Source of the DNA: Pelecanus crispus
Lineage: Eukaryota > Chordata > Aves > Pelecaniformes > Pelecanidae
Direction: 5' to 3'
Length of the DNA stretch: 64,000 nucleotides
Assembly (NCBI RefSeq): GCF_030463565.1
Contig: NC_134662.1
Location: forward strand, 4,627,001-4,691,000
The notes below the pieces were generated by a model, which was given only the letters and a program-made list of their open reading frames with translations, had not been told where the DNA came from and made no database searches. Below, one piece after another: positions 11,723 through 24,365 of this stretch. A program made the translations under genes and the position numbers. Every line of letters starts with the position of its first letter. Position 1 is the first letter of the stretch.

Positions 11723-14700
11723 CTTTCCTCGCTCCGGCGCGTGCGATCTCTCAGGCAGGGCACCGTTCTCCATCAACTGAAACCAAGCTACAAACTTCAA
11801 CTGCACCGAGGGGTAAACACTAAATGTTGGATTCAAATAGAACTTAAATCTCAAAAAAAAAAAAAAAAAAAAAAATTTGCAAGTCATTTAGGGAAGGGTG
11901 TCTGCTCCTGGGCCGGTGCCGCACTGAGAGGGGTCAAAATTTAAAAACAGAAAAAAAAAAACAGGGTTGGGGGGTGGGGGGAGTATTTTTAATTTGGAAT
12001 TGGTACCAAGGTGGTGCAGGCAGTGGGGTTTCTTATTGCATTTGCCAGTGGGATGCAAGACCCAAGTAGCGGGACCTCGACGGTAGAAGCTTTCAACAAA
12101 GCTCTTAGTGGGTCTGATCCAATTGGTTTCAATTAGCGCATCGTTCCGAGAATTTGCTGTTTCTTGAGAGGGAACAAGGGAGAAGAGTCCCGGTGGGGAC
12201 CTATTTTGTAGAAAACTAGTACAAAAAAAAAAAAACCAACCAACCCACCCCAACCAAAACACGGCTTGAAAAATTGCTGTTGCAAATGGTTAAACGGAGG
12301 CTGGGAGGAGGAGGATGGAGGCCGGGGGGATTCCTCCCAGCGCCGCATGGCTCCGCTCAGACGAGGGGGTGGCACCGCGGGGAAACGCTCTCTGGTGCCA
12401 GATCCATCGGCCGAGAGGGTTTCCGTGAGCGGCGTTAGGAAGCCCGAGGCATGGGAGAGGCCGGGCTCGAGCCCCTCTGTCTGCTTCTGGGTTTTCTCTG
12501 TGCTGTTACCACTGTTTCTCCCAAACGGGACTGTACCGGGGGGCGGGGGGCGGGAAAGGGGCTTTCTGTTGTGCAGTATCACATGAGAAATCTTTTAAAA
12601 TTGGCTTTTTGGAGAGTCTCGGTCCAAAACACTAGAATTGGCAGATTTACTAGCACTTCCCATCTCCCTTTTTCTCACTGAGAGCGGCAAGTGGAATTCG
12701 TTCCGCTAAGCCCAGTTCATTTGGGGAGATGAGGGTAAGGCTGTAGAAGAAATAGTTCAGTTCCCATCCCTTGAAAAATCTTGAAACGCGATTTAAACAG
12801 GGAGCGCTTCGTTCACCGCCGTTCAAACGCACGCGCCGCAGAGGCGGGGATAACCCGGGCGCGGAGCAGCCCGCGAGGAAGAGGGGGACAATGCAGGCGA
12901 GCCTTCCTCCCGCTGCCCGCCACAGAGCCCCGGCGGAGCGATGGCAGCGACGGAGCCCGGCGGCTCCGTGCCAGGGCAGGCGGATGCTCGGGAGAAAGAT
13001 CAGAGCTCAGGGACGTCCCGCCGCATCTCCCCGCGTCGCCGGAGCTGCCGCCCCGGGTGTGCTGGGTGCCCTGCGGCCATCTGAGCCGCGGCGGCGCTCG
13101 CCAGCTTCCAGCTCTGCCGGGGAGAGGACGGGTCCCATGCGTTGGGTTTAAATGACCGAGTCTGCGTCCGCAGGGCAGAGCCCGGGGCTCGGCGGCTCCT
13201 CGGGGGCACAGCGACCGCTCCCCGCCGTAGGCAGAGGCACGGTTCCCTAACCAGCACGCCGGTACCCGTTCCCAGTTATCCTGAACACAGGCACGCCGTG
13301 CTGGTATCTGAATACAAGCGGTGCTGAGTTTCGGTTTTGGGAAGAGAAGGAAAAAAAAAAAAAAAATAAAAACCACACCTGATGTGAAGGTCCTGGGAAT
13401 TTTCCCATTCCCCCAATGCTTTGGATTTGGTTTGAAATGCCACGATCTCCCGCTGGGATGGAAACCACCGACGGCCGAGCCCTTCATGGGACAGGGAGCG
13501 CTTCCCGCGGCCGCCGGCAGCCCCGGGGAGAGGGAGGCTGGAGGAGACCCTCGGGTTCGGCTTTTCGGGGAAACCGCTGAACCGCGCTCGCGCTTTCTGT
13601 TTCGGTTCGGTTGGAGGGAGGAAAACCTCGCAGCTGCTACTGGGTGCTGCGTGCGCTTAGGCTGGCCGGCGTTGCTGGGCCGGGCAGGGCGCTGGGGAGG
13701 CTTTGCTGGCCGCTTTTTGGAGGAGGATGGTGTGCCCGGGGCTGTCGCTGGCTCCCAAGGCACAGGGAGCTGCGCCGGGCAATGCCGGAGGCCGGCTCGA
13801 AGGCAGGGAGAGGAGCAGAGCCTGCGGCCACGTGGCTAGTAGCCGGGGGAAGCAGGTTGGCATCTTCCAGGAGGAAGGGCAGCGTCGGAGAGTCTTCCTC
13901 CCGCGATGCAGGGGTGGGCTGCGGGGCTGAGCGCGGCCGGCCCCTCTCCAGCGCCGACCGGCCACGCCGCCGGCTCGGCAGTGCCGGCAGAGGCTGTGGT
14001 TAGCAGAAATGCTCCGTTTCCACTTGGTTGCAGGTATCTCGCCATCGCTTTTTTTAAGTACGTGATCACTTGCCTTTTTAAACGAAGTTGGGGAGAAAAA
14101 AAAAAAAAAAACAAAGCCAAACGCCACATTTTTAACACTAACGCAAACTGCAGCACCTCCTGTGTACGTCTTGCAGCTGCTTTCCCCGGCGTCTTTCGCT
14201 GAACTGGGCGTTTTACACCTCCCATCTCCCCCCCGGCACTGTGTCGCGGGCTCCTGTCCTGGCACCGACCTTGTGCCGGGTTTGCAGGTGACCCCGGCGA
14301 TTTCACCCCGGCCCGATGTGAGCGTTGGGGGAGGTGGAGCAGAGGGAAGTGGATTTTTTATGTCCCTCTGCGGTCGGGCGTGTCCCCAGCCCCTGCTCGC
14401 ACCCCGGCCTGGCACCACGCTGAGCATCGTCCGTCCGCTGAGGGCGGCAGCCCCGGCACGGCCGCAGGCAATGCCTTTTTGTTGGTTTTGGTTTTGTTGT
14501 TTTGGTTTTTTTTTTTTTTTTTAAAAAAAAATCTTTCATCCAACATAACTTCAAGCTCTCGAACGCCGCATCTGTAGCGGGAAGCGAGCACTGTCCTGAG
14601 GTGCGCCTGGGTTTTGCCACAGCAGGGCTTTCTCTTCTCCACGAGGGAATTTCCTCTGTCCTTAATCTAGTACAGTTCCAGCCTTATTTTTCTACTCCAG

Positions 14701-15195
14701 ATTGCTGATTCTTCCTCTATGTTAGAGACCAGTGCATGGTGCTATAGCCGGTGACCCAGGCAAGCGCCCGAGCTGCAGGGCAGCCAGAAAAACCTGCGCT
14801 CTGCGTGGCAGCGAGCGAGCGGCCGAGGTTACCGGAGGCTCGAGACCCGGGCGGGGGCTGCGTCCCCCGGCCCCGCCATCGGCTCGTGCTGCCGAGGGGG
14901 CTCCCGAGCGCTCCCCACACCCCAACACCCCTACCCGGCTGGGTGCCAGCCCCGCTCCGCGCCCTGCCCTTCCCATCCCCCGGGATCGCGATGGGGGCGG
15001 CTCAGACCCGCGGTGCCGTGGCTCGCTGCGGGATGCTCTGCCGGCGAACGCCGCGGGATGATGCTTTGCCGGCAAAGCCGCCAAGCGGGCGCACCACGGT
15101 CCGGCAAATCGGGGCTGGGTCTGCCTCCCCGCTCGTCCTTCTACTCACGGGGGCCACGCTCATCCCCGGTGTCTCGCCCGAGTTGTGCCGCCACG

Positions 15196-15511
15196 CCGGC
15201 GGTGGGATGGCCGGCGGTGGGATGGCTGGCAGTAGGATGGCCAGCGGTGGGATGGCTGGCGGTGGGATGGCTGGCGGTGGGTGGGATGGCCGGCGGTGGG
15301 ATGACCGGCAGTGGGATGGCCGGCGGTGGGATTGACGGCGGTGGGATGGCCGGCAGTGGGATTGCCAGCGGTGGGATGGCCGGCGGTGGGTGGGATGGCC
15401 GGAGCTGGGATGGCCGGCGGTGGGATGGCCGGCGGTGGGATGGCCGGAGCTGGGATGGCCAGCGGTGGGATGGCCGGCAGTGGGATGGCCGGCGGTGGGA
15501 TGGCCGGCAAG
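15196..15511 (+). repeat. 15-bp minisatellite, about 20 copies
   Basis: The unit is GGTGGGATGGCCGGC with variants GGCTGGC, CCAGC, AGTGGG and GCTGGG. Two copies carry an extra GGTG. Because 15 is divisible by three the array keeps several frames open, for example a Gly-Met-Ala-Gly repeat on the plus strand and Pro-Ala-Ile-Pro on the minus strand. These are by-products of the repeat, not genes. Confidence 0.95.
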
Positions 15512-16507
15512 GGCCGAGGCGGCAGGTTTAGGTTCAGCGTGCGGCCGGAGCCGGGAGAAGGGGGCGAGGGAGCGTCTGTTTGGGGTCCCCTGGTAGCCTG
15601 GGGACAGAGCTGGGGGCTCCCGGCACGGGGATGGCGCTGGGCCGGCGGCAGCGGGGTCCTGCCGGGAGCCGAGCGGGGCGGGCAGGGGCCTGCCGGCGGG
15701 TGCTGGTATCTCTCAGTGGGTGACTTGTTAGGTGGAAAAATCCTCGACCTTTTATTTTAATTTTTTTTTTTTTTTTTTGGTTTGGTTTAATTTTTTTCCT
15801 CGTCCGAGTAAATCAGTGATCATACTGTAGATGTTTTTGTATAGCATAAATATAAGTGCAAATTACAGTAGTTGCTTGTACTTTGTTAGTGCATTTGCCA
15901 AAAAAAAAAAAAAAAGAAAAAAAGAAAAAAAAGGTTAAAAAAAAAAAAAAAGGACACTTTTCAGGACTTTTTAAGTGCTCCAGATCGCAAAGGGGGAGCG
16001 GGGAGCCGGGGCCTCCCGTGTGCCGCTGACAGGCATGGGGCAGGCGGTGCCAGCAGCCCTGGCTCCACAAAGGCCTTTTTTTGGACGTAAACACATGCCC
16101 AAATCCGTCTGGCGTTTCTTTTTAGCATGTGGTGAAGCCGTTGCCAAAAATAGAAAGGAGAGAGACTTGCAAAAGAAAAAGGGAGAAAGGAAACGTTGCT
16201 TCTATTTAATTTTTTTGGTCCGTTTGCCTTGTCCTCCCCTCCCTGTCTCCGGGACCGTCCCGGCGGCACAGCCGGAGCCGGGAGACGCCCGGGCACCCGC
16301 ATGGCACCCGGATGGCACCCGCTGAGCCGGCAAGGTCCGGTGGCCCGGTGCAGGTGCCGGTGCTGGTGCCGGAGCCGAGCAGATCCCCCTTCCTCCAAGT
16401 ACTTAAAAAGTCAACTTTATTTAACAAAGTAAAAATAATGCATTTACTTCATTGAACAGAAGCCACGCGTCTGATACTTCGCGCTCTTAATTTTTTTCTC
16501 TCTGGTC

Positions 16508-16568
<61 letters not shown>
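16508..16568. repeat. (ATT)n microsatellite, about 20 copies
   Basis: An uninterrupted ATT trinucleotide run of roughly 60 bp lies within the A/T-rich segment that I read as the end of the GNG7 3'UTR. Confidence 0.97.
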
Positions 16569-16772
16569 TGCCAAACTCTGATCTTGTTGCCAAACGCAAA
16601 TCAAGGTTTGTAAAGACTGTACTTAGGAAGTAATCGGTGTCTGTAACGTAGGCTCCTCATAACGTCTGCATTTTTGGATCTCTGATTTTTATTTCTGGTG
16701 TGCCATAGACCAATTTCTTGCACAGTGTTTAATATTTTGTGGAATTGTTGTTACGAAGTGAATTGATAACAC

Positions 16773-16778
16773 AATAAA
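16773..16778 (+). terminator. GNG7: Candidate GNG7 polyadenylation signal AATAAA
   Basis: AATAAA is followed by AAGGCTCAC and then an abrupt return to GC-rich DNA. It sits at the end of a 1-kb A/T-rich stretch on the strand of GNG7. Assignment to GNG7 is inference. Confidence 0.45.
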
Positions 16779-17680
16779 AAGGCTCACTTTTCATTTTGCC
16801 AGATCTCCCGCCCAGCTTGTCCTGCGTCTGCTGCAGGGGGGACGCCCGCTTCCCCGGCGCGCTGGGTGCTCGGGTGGGCTCGGTGCGGGGGGCACGGCAG
16901 CCCCCCCGGCCGCTCACCCTTCCGGAAAGAGCCGGGCTGCGGGAGGGGAAATCCTCGGAGCCGGGACTGACCCTTCCTGCTGCTTTCTCCGGAGCTGGGC
17001 TCAGCGAAGAGCCCCTCGGCCCCTTCCTCGGGGCATTCGGCCACCTCCGCCTCTTGCCTAGGGGTGCCCGGGCGGGTGGGCTGGGGCCGTCGCCCCCGGG
17101 GGCTGCACAGGATCCCCTGGCTCTCCCTCTCCGACCCCCCCCCTGGGGATCGCAGCCCCTCGGGGACCCCCGTCTCCCACCCTTGGGGCTGCTCCCACCA
17201 CCCCGCTGCTCCCCTGCTCTGCCCTGCCCCGGCAGCTCCGCAGCCGAACCTTTGGCATCACTCGCTTCCCAGGAAGCAGCAGGGCCCTCCCGTTCCACGA
17301 AGCCACGGCAAAGCAAAACTGCGAGCGGCGTTCCTTCCCTTTTCAGAGAAAAGGAAGGCACCTCCGCCCTCCCTGGCAGCGGCCCCGGCTTCCCCGCTCG
17401 GCTTCCCAGCAGCTCCCACCCAAAGCAGCACCGGGGACCGGGGCCGGAGCTGGCCGGCGGCAGCGTGCACCGCGGGAGCTGCTTTCCTGGAAGGCAGCGG
17501 CCTCCACGCCGGCGGCCTTGGAGAGGGGCTTGGAGCAGCTCCTGCCCTCCCGGCCCGGCAGGAATGCGCCGCTGCTGCTGCGGCGTACGGGCAGTCTGGA
17601 GCCAGGCTTCCTCCGCGTGCCTGGAATAGCTGGGATTTTTCAGTGTCTGACCCAAAACGCCAAGCTGGGAAGGGCGGCAG

Positions 17681-18352
17681 GGGGACAGGCAGTGGGACAG
17701 ACAGCTGGACAGGCACAGGCAGCGGGACAGGCAGCGGGACAGGCAGAGGGACAGACAGCTGGACAGGCACAGGCAGCAGGACAGGCAGCAGAACAGACAG
17801 CAGGACAAGCAGCAGGACAGACAGCGGGACAGGCAGCTGGACAGGCACAGGCAGCAGGACAGGCAGCAGGACAGACAGCAGGACAGGCAGCAGGACAGGC
17901 AGCAGAACAGACAGCAGGACAAGCAGCGGGACAGGCAGCGGGACAGGCGGCAGGACAGCTGGACAGGCATCTGGACAGGCATCTGGACAGGTGGTGGGAC
18001 AGGCAGCAGGACAGGCAGCAGGACAGCTGGACAGGCAGCAGGACAGGCATCTGGACAGGCAGCGGGACAGGCAGCAGGACAGCAGGACAGGCAGCAGGAC
18101 AGCTGGACAGGCAGCAGGACAGGCATCTGGACAGGCGGCGGGACAGGCGGTGGGACAGGTGGTGGGACAGGCAGTGGGACAGGTGGTGGGACAGGCAGCG
18201 GGACAGGTGGCGGGACAGGTGGCGGGACAGGCGGCAGGACAGGCAGCGGCACAGGCAGCAGGACAGGCAGCGGGACAGGCAGCGGGGCAGGCAGCAGGAC
18301 AGGCAGCGGGACAGGCAGCGGGACAGGCAGCGGGGCAGGCAGCAGGCAGCCC
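17681..18352. repeat. 12-bp minisatellite (GGGACAGGCAGC)n, about 55 copies
   Basis: The unit GG(G/A)ACAGGCAG(C/T) repeats for about 670 bp, with longer variants that insert TGGACAGGCATCT and GGTGGTGGGACA. A 12-bp period keeps all six frames largely open, explaining the Cys-Leu-Ser and Pro-Val-Leu repeat reading frames of 280-617 residues on both strands. Confidence 0.95.
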
Positions 18353-18948
18353 TGCTGTAAACCACCCACCCAGCTCTGCCGGACGCTGCGGCCGAGGGGG
18401 ACGCACGGGTGATGCCCGGCTGCACGGCCGGGTGTCGGGAGCCTGGCGCTGACCCGAGGGGTGTGCCAGGGTGTGCCAGGGTGTGCCAGGGCGTGCCGGG
18501 GGGTACCGGGCAGTGGAGGGAGGCGAAGGCACATCTGTGCCCGGGCAGCCGCAGGGGAGCAGAGGGGACGCGGTTTCCCCACGAATCTCTGGCCAACAAC
18601 AGCTCGGGGAGACGTGGCCTCGCTGGAGCTGCCGGCACCGTCCCCTCCCGCAGCCGGAGGTCCCGTGCCGGTGCCCCACGGCCGCGTGGGGACGAGCAGA
18701 GCTGCACCGGGGTCCCCGCACCCACCATTTCACAGATGCTCAAACACCCCCAAATTCACTTAAAACCCAGGGACGTCTCGGGGAGGCCGGGAGCTGCTCC
18801 CACCTTCCTGGGAACGCGCTTCAAAGCAAACCCGCCCGGCGCTGGAGCCTGGCAGCACATGAAAGGCCGCCGGACCCTCCTGCCGGCGTGGAGCCGCGGG
18901 CTCCGGCACAGGCTGGGGATGGCTGGTGGCACAGAGCTGGGAGCGCGG

Positions 18949-19014
18949 CTAAAAATAACCCGCTCTCCTTCGCAGGGCTATTTTTAGCTTCTCTGCAGCT
19001 ATAATTATCTGCCC
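18949..19014. promoter_or_regulatory. Candidate enhancer core: two MEF2-like sites and a TAATTATC site
   Basis: CTAAAAATAA (18949-18958) and CTATTTTTAG (18978-18987, a perfect fit to the MEF2 consensus CTAWWWWTAG) lie 29 bp apart. They are followed by TAATTATCTGCCC (19002-19014). They form an island of A/T words inside DNA that is otherwise overwhelmingly G/C, which is why I flag it. Function is inference. Confidence 0.35.
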
Positions 19015-20924
19015 TTGGCGTCGGGGCCGGGGAAGCTGCTGGCACCGCGGGCCGGGGCTGCGGGGACATGAGCGGGGTGGCCCCGTGGACGGACGCGGGT
19101 CCCACCAGGGCTTGGCACCGGGGTGGGGGCATCACCGCAGCGGAGCCCCCAACCCCGGCGCGGCCCCGGCTCCATCCCACCATCCCTGGGGATCCCCGCG
19201 AGGGAGAGCCCTGCTCCGACCGCAGGGATGAGGGGGCTCGGGGCCACCTGCGCCCCACGGTGGGGAATCCCTCCGTGTCCCCCCGGCCTCCACCTCCCAC
19301 CCGCGCTGCGGTGGGGGATCCCAGGCCGTTCCTCTCCCCGGCGTGACGCGGGGGCACCGGGACACCCGCGACGCACTGGGACCGCGACCATGACGCCACG
19401 GGCGGCTTCCTGCTCCGGCATCCGGCCCCCACACGCCATGACACGGGCCCTCGCCCCATGGCAGGAGGGGAGCGGGGCACAGCGCGGGGACCCCCCCCAG
19501 CCCATCAGTCACCGGGGACCACGCCGGCTCCGTGCCTCAGTTTCCCCACCTGCAGCACGGCCCCTCGCCGGCTGTTTTGTTTCCAGCCGGAGCTCGGGAT
19601 GGGGCGAGGTGCCAGAGAGGGTCCCGGGGGTTGGGGTGGGCGACGTCCCGTCCCCGTCCCCTGGCAGAGGGATTCACAGCCCCGTCCCCGGGGGCTCCGC
19701 GATGTCTCCCCTGGGGTGGGTGCGGGGGCGTCCGGGGCCAGAGCGCGGGGCCGGGGCCAGGCCCGCCGCCAGCAGCCACCCGGACCAGACTCATAAATCA
19801 GCAGCTGGGGCCTCCCCAACGCGCCGGGCTCAGGCGGAGCAGGATCCGGCCCGGCCCTGTCTGGCCGCAGCCATCCCAGAGCCAGGAAGGGGCTCGGTGT
19901 GGGCCCCTCTGTGCCCCCCATCTGAGCCCCCCGGCACGCATCCGTGCACACGCGCGTGCACACGCGCAGCCCCCCGCTGCTCCTGTGCATGGCTGTGCGG
20001 GGGCCCGGTGAGCCGGGACCCCCAAATGTGCCCCCCAGGGGGGGTCGCATCCGGGCTCCCCACGGTCAGCGGGGACCCCACGCACCCGCTGCACCCACAG
20101 ACACGCGGCCGCTCCCCCTCCTCTGCCAGGAACCGCTCCCACCGGCGCTGCCGGGACAGGGGGATGCGGATCCAGCCCCCCGCTTGGCACCAACGCCAGC
20201 CCCGCCGGGGCCAGGGGTCGGCCATTTCCCGTGGAAACCGGGGGCACGTGCCGGGATGGAAAAGTACCGGCCGGCTTCAGGCGCATCCCCGAGCCGCCGC
20301 GGTGCTCACACGGGGCACACGCGTGTGGGTGCCGTGTGCCTGCGGGCAGGCGTGTGCGTGTGTGCGCGCACACGCGTGTGTGTTTTTTGCTTGCAGGATC
20401 TGTGACAGCCGGGCTCATGGGGAGGCACGGCCTCGCTCGGGGTGCGCGCCCAGCACCCATCCTGCATGCCCGGGCTGGATGCGGCCCCGCTGCAGGCCTC
20501 CAAGGTCTAATTATCGCCCAGGGTTTAATTATCGCCCGGTGCTAACGCTCCCAGCGTCGGGCCGGCCCTGGCCCCGCGCCGCCGGCACCTTGTGCCGGGG
20601 AAAAGGTGCGTGGCTGCGGAGGCCCCGCCACGGCAACGCCGGGGGGGGCCGCGGTGGGGATGCCGGTGGCCACAGTGGAGATGCCGGTGGCCACGGTGGA
20701 GATGCCGGTGGCCACGGTGATAACGGGGATACTGGGGGTCACGATGGCAGGGAAGGCCACGGCTTTCACCGGCCAAACCGAACAAAAGCCCAGGACCACC
20801 GTTCCCAGCCCCTGGGCCCCACTTTCCTGGCGTCCCTCGCCGCGGTGCGGCGGCGCTGGCAGGGTGCCAGGGCGGGGGTCCGGCCATACATACGTGTCCC
20901 CGCCGGCGCTGAATCAGGGGCCAC

Positions 20925-20963
20925 CGCCCCCCCCCCCCCCCCCCCAAAAAAAAAAAAAAAAAA
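20925..20963. repeat. Poly-C run joined to poly-A run
   Basis: About 20 C residues (after CCGCC) are directly followed by about 19 A residues. This is a low-complexity homopolymer junction with no gene assignment, and a likely site of sequencing length error. Confidence 0.9.
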
Positions 20964-21179
20964 GACCCCGCCGCCGCCCTCGGTGTCTGGTCCGGGTGGA
21001 AAGTTCGGCTCAGCGCCCAGCCGGGATCCCCGCCGCCCCCGCGCCTGGACGGGGCCGCGGTGAGTCAGGCCGGCCCGGGGACACCGCGGTTTGGGGGGGG
21101 CCGGGGGGGCCGGGGAGCCCTGGCCAGGGGCTGCGGGGGGGTGGGAGGAAGCTGTGGATACACAGGGAGGGGGTCCCGT

Positions 21180-21395
21180 TGCCCCCCTCTGTCTGGGGGG
21201 TCCCTGGGGGGTTCCTGGGGTCCATGGGGGCTCCCTGGGGGGTTCCTGGGGTCCATGGGGGGTTCCTGGGGGGTCCCTGGGGGATTCCTGGGGTCCATGG
21301 GGGGTTCCTGGGGGGTCCCTGGGGGGTTCCTGGGGTCCATGGGGGGTTCCTGGTGTCCATGGGGGGGTCTGGGGCAGCGCTGGGGGATGTGGGGG
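21180..21395 (+). repeat. G-rich tandem repeat, unit about 42 bp, about 5 copies
   Basis: Alternating blocks of GGGGGGTTCCTGGGGTCCAT and GGGGGGTCCCTGG repeat with small length changes. The G runs on the plus strand could form quadruplexes. No coding role is credible. Confidence 0.85.
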
Positions 21396-24359
21396 GGCAT
21401 GGGGGTTCCGGGGCAGTGCGGGGGGTCCTCTCCTGCCTGTGACCCACTGCAGGATCAGGCCCCTGGGGTGCAACACGCTGGCGCCTGGGGGGGCCCCAGG
21501 GGATCCCTATGTCCATGGGAGGGGGGGGCAGGGGCAATGTGGGGGGGCGGGTGGCATGTGTGTGCATGTGTGTGCGTGCGTGATCCGGCACACGTGTGGG
21601 CGGGCCCATGTGTGCTCCGGGGTGGGCTGCGGTTGGGGCTGCACCGTGGGTGTCCTGCCGGGGCGGGGTGGGGGGTGCCGGGGGGGTGCTGGGTGCTGGG
21701 GGGGTGCAGGGTGCCCGGGGGGGTGCTGGGTGCTGGGGGGGGTGCAGGGTGCCCGGGGGGGGGTGCGGGGTGCCGTGGGGCTGGCTGCGCGCTGCTGGGG
21801 GGCTGCAGGGAGGGTCTGGGGGGGCCCCAGGGACCACCACCCCATCCCACCCCCTCCCCGCCACCCCGGGGCCGTGACTCAGCCGGGCCTGACGCACTCA
21901 TCACACGGGTGGCTGCACCGCGCGTCCTCCCCGGTGACACCGGGGGCAGGAATGGTGGCACCGATGCCGGGCCGGGGTCACCGGGCCCTCGTGACCTGCT
22001 GCTTCACCAGTGAAATGAGTTTCGGGGGGGCTCAGCCTGCCCCCCGGCCCTTTCCCTCATGGTTTTCCCAGGGTGCTGTGGGGTCCAACACCGATGGGTG
22101 CCCCCGAGCGGGTGCTGCCCAGGCTGTGCCGTGCCGTGCCAGGCTGTGCCATGCCGTGCCGTGCCCCTTGCCAGCAGCCTGGAGGCACAGGGTAAGCTGC
22201 AGCCGTGCCCCTCGCTGCTGCCCCCGGCCTCACCCCGAGCACCCCACGCTGTTCCCCACCGGGGATGCACAAGTGGGGGGGGTCTTTGTCCACCCCCCCC
22301 AAAAACCTCCCCCCCTCTGGAGCCAGACTCAGGGCTCAGGCTCTCGCTTTCCCAAATCGCACTGTGGAAGGGGCAGCTCGGCCCTGCTGCAGATGGGGAA
22401 ACTGAGGCACGGGAGGATGGCGCTGCCAGGAACGCTGTCAGGTGAGGAAGGCTCCGGGCTGTGACTCACCCCACAGCCCCACAGCTTCCCACAGTGCTGC
22501 TGTCCCCCCCACGTCCCCTCCTGCCCCCGCTGAACCGGCCCCATGGCCCCCGGCTCCGAGCTGAGACCTGCCAGCTCGTTGCAGGCGTGGCCAGGCAGAG
22601 CCGGTGGGCCAGGCTGGGTGGTCCTTTGCCATGTGCCCCCCCCGCGGCTGCAGGGTGGGTGGGGGGGTTGTGGTTTGGGGCACCCAGCCCAGCCCTTGCA
22701 CACAGCTGGGGGGGGTTTCACCCCCCCACTGAGGCCCTGCCCGGTCCCATGGGACCCCCAGGCTGCATCAGGGGCACCCACCCTGGGGATGGGGACAGCC
22801 CCCCCGGCGTCAGCCTGCGATGCTGCGGGTGGGTGAGGGCTGGGACGTGTTCCCCGCTACCTCAGCCGGGGCTGCCGCGCGCCCCACCGTGCCTCAGTTT
22901 CCCCCTGCAAGTCAAAGCCCGCCGGGAGGGCGCAGGGCACGTCCCCAAGATGTCTGGCACCCTGGCACGGCCGCCGCGTCCCCAGCCAGATGGCACAGTC
23001 ACCACGTCCCAGGCGGGTGGGATCGCCACCCCGGCTCCGTGCCCGCGGCCTGGTGCTGGCCGTGGGGTCTGGCGCAGAGCCCGGCCCTCGGCAGGTCCCC
23101 GCGCCCCGGCGGGACGGGGTGTCCCCGGCCACGTGGCTGGGCCACGACAGAACCGGGACCGTCACCGTCACCATGGCCTGGCACTGGTGCCACACAGCGT
23201 GGTGCCCGGAGACGTCACATGTGCATGCGTGTGTGCACATGCGTGTGAACCAGGGCGGGGGCGAGCTCAGGTCAGGGCCTGCTCCGACGCGCCGATGCCA
23301 GCACGCTCGCAGCGGGGCTGGCAGCTCCCGCGCTGCACCAGGCCCCGGCACGCACACGCGTGTGCACGCACACACACATGCACATACACACACATGCACG
23401 CCCTTGTGCCCAGGCAGGGGCCTCCTGCCCCGAGGAGGGGATCTGGGGACACCCCCCCGCTGCCCGCAGAGGGGGGACCCTGCACCCCGCCGTGCTGGGA
23501 CGGTGACACGGGGATGGTGACACGGGGACGGTCACACGGGGACGGCGGCCGCCGCACCCACACGTCACTGTCTCAGTTTCCCCTGAACCTTCTGGGCTTC
23601 ATCATCCCACTCTGCGTGTCCCCAGATCCAGGCACCCACTTTGGGGGGTGGGATGGGGGTGTCTGTGGGAGAAGAACCCAGGAACCCATCTTGGGGGTGG
23701 GGGTCCTTTAAGAGCACAGGTGCCTGCAGTTTGCAGGGGGCAGGTGTAGGGGTCCCAGCTCTGACCCCCTGCCCCAGCTGCAGGAGGAAGGGGTTGCTTG
23801 GAGCAGCCCCCCCCCAGACCACCGGTACCTGCAGCGCCGAGCACCGGGTGAGTCCCGGGTGGGTGGGCGGGCAGGCAGGGGGGGATTCCTGGCCCCAGTG
23901 GGGCTCTGCCCACGGGCGGTCGCGGTTCCCACGGCCGGGAAGCCGGAGGGAGCTGCGGTTTCTGCGGGTGGGGGATCCCCAACCCCCGGCTCAGCCCCCA
24001 CCCGCCGCGGGGGCCGTGCCTCAGTTTCCCACAGAGCCCAGCACCGTGCGTGGGGTCCCCGCCGCGGGGGTTTCTCAGGGACAGACCCTTTTTCAGAGAA
24101 GCGGCGGCGGGGGGGGCCCAGTTCTTCCCCAGGCAGCGTGGGGGGCCCACGCGTGGGTGGGAAATGCCCCAGCCCTGCACCGAGGCCCCCCCTGCCCGCA
24201 GAGCCCTGGGAGGGGGGTGGGGAGCGGGGCCGGTGCCAAGCGCAGCTGGGGGGGCCCCGGGGCCCCACCCCAAAACCCGGCCGGGAGCGGCTGATCCCGC
24301 TCCCCGTGGGAACGGCTCCAGCAGAGCAGAGGAAGGCAGACACCCGTGACTTTAGACTT

Positions 24360-24365
24360 TTTATT
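24360..24365 (-). terminator. GADD45B: GADD45B polyadenylation signal
   Basis: TTTATT on the plus strand is AATAAA on the minus strand, about 590 bp beyond the GADD45B stop codon. It is the last good signal before the G/C-rich intergenic DNA. Confidence 0.75.

Larger units (their letters stand above)
11723..16795 (+). other. Probable long GNG7 3'UTR plus GC-rich unassigned DNA
   Basis: No gene was recognised in these 5 kb. A 23-base A-run (11853-11875) lies about 130 bp after the GNG7 stop. A CpG-dense block covers roughly 12800-15100 without a credible reading frame. From about 15730 the DNA becomes A/T-rich and looks like a conserved mRNA end, and the first good plus-strand AATAAA is at 16773-16778. 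I infer that the GNG7 transcript may run this far, about 5 kb past its stop, but an earlier end cannot be excluded. Confidence 0.4.
16796..24355. other. GNG7-GADD45B intergenic region, GC-rich, gene-free
   Basis: These 7.5 kb contain very long open frames on both strands (for example about 19123-21063 plus and 16729-18582 minus), but their translations are Pro/Gly/Arg/Ala composition noise or minisatellite translation, with no splice structure or family resemblance. Supported contents are the 12-bp minisatellite at 17681-18352, the MEF2-like cluster near 18949-19014, paired TAATTATCGCCC words at 20508-20537, a C-run/A-run junction at 20925-20963, a 42-bp tandem repeat at 21180-21395, and several copies of a GTGCCTCAGTTTCCCC word. 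Confidence 0.7.

Noticed and set aside
12800-15100. CpG-dense block that could be a promoter of an unknown gene
   Set aside because: No start codon plus splice structure or homologous frame was found on either strand; kept only as unassigned GC-rich DNA.
16729-18582. 617-residue minus-strand and 462-residue plus-strand open frames
   Set aside because: They are translations of the 12-bp minisatellite and flanking GC-rich DNA, open on both strands at once, with no domain or splice structure.
19123-21063. 646-residue plus-strand open frame
   Set aside because: Composition is Pro/Arg/Gly/Ala noise that runs through homopolymer tracts; absence of stops is expected in such GC-rich DNA.
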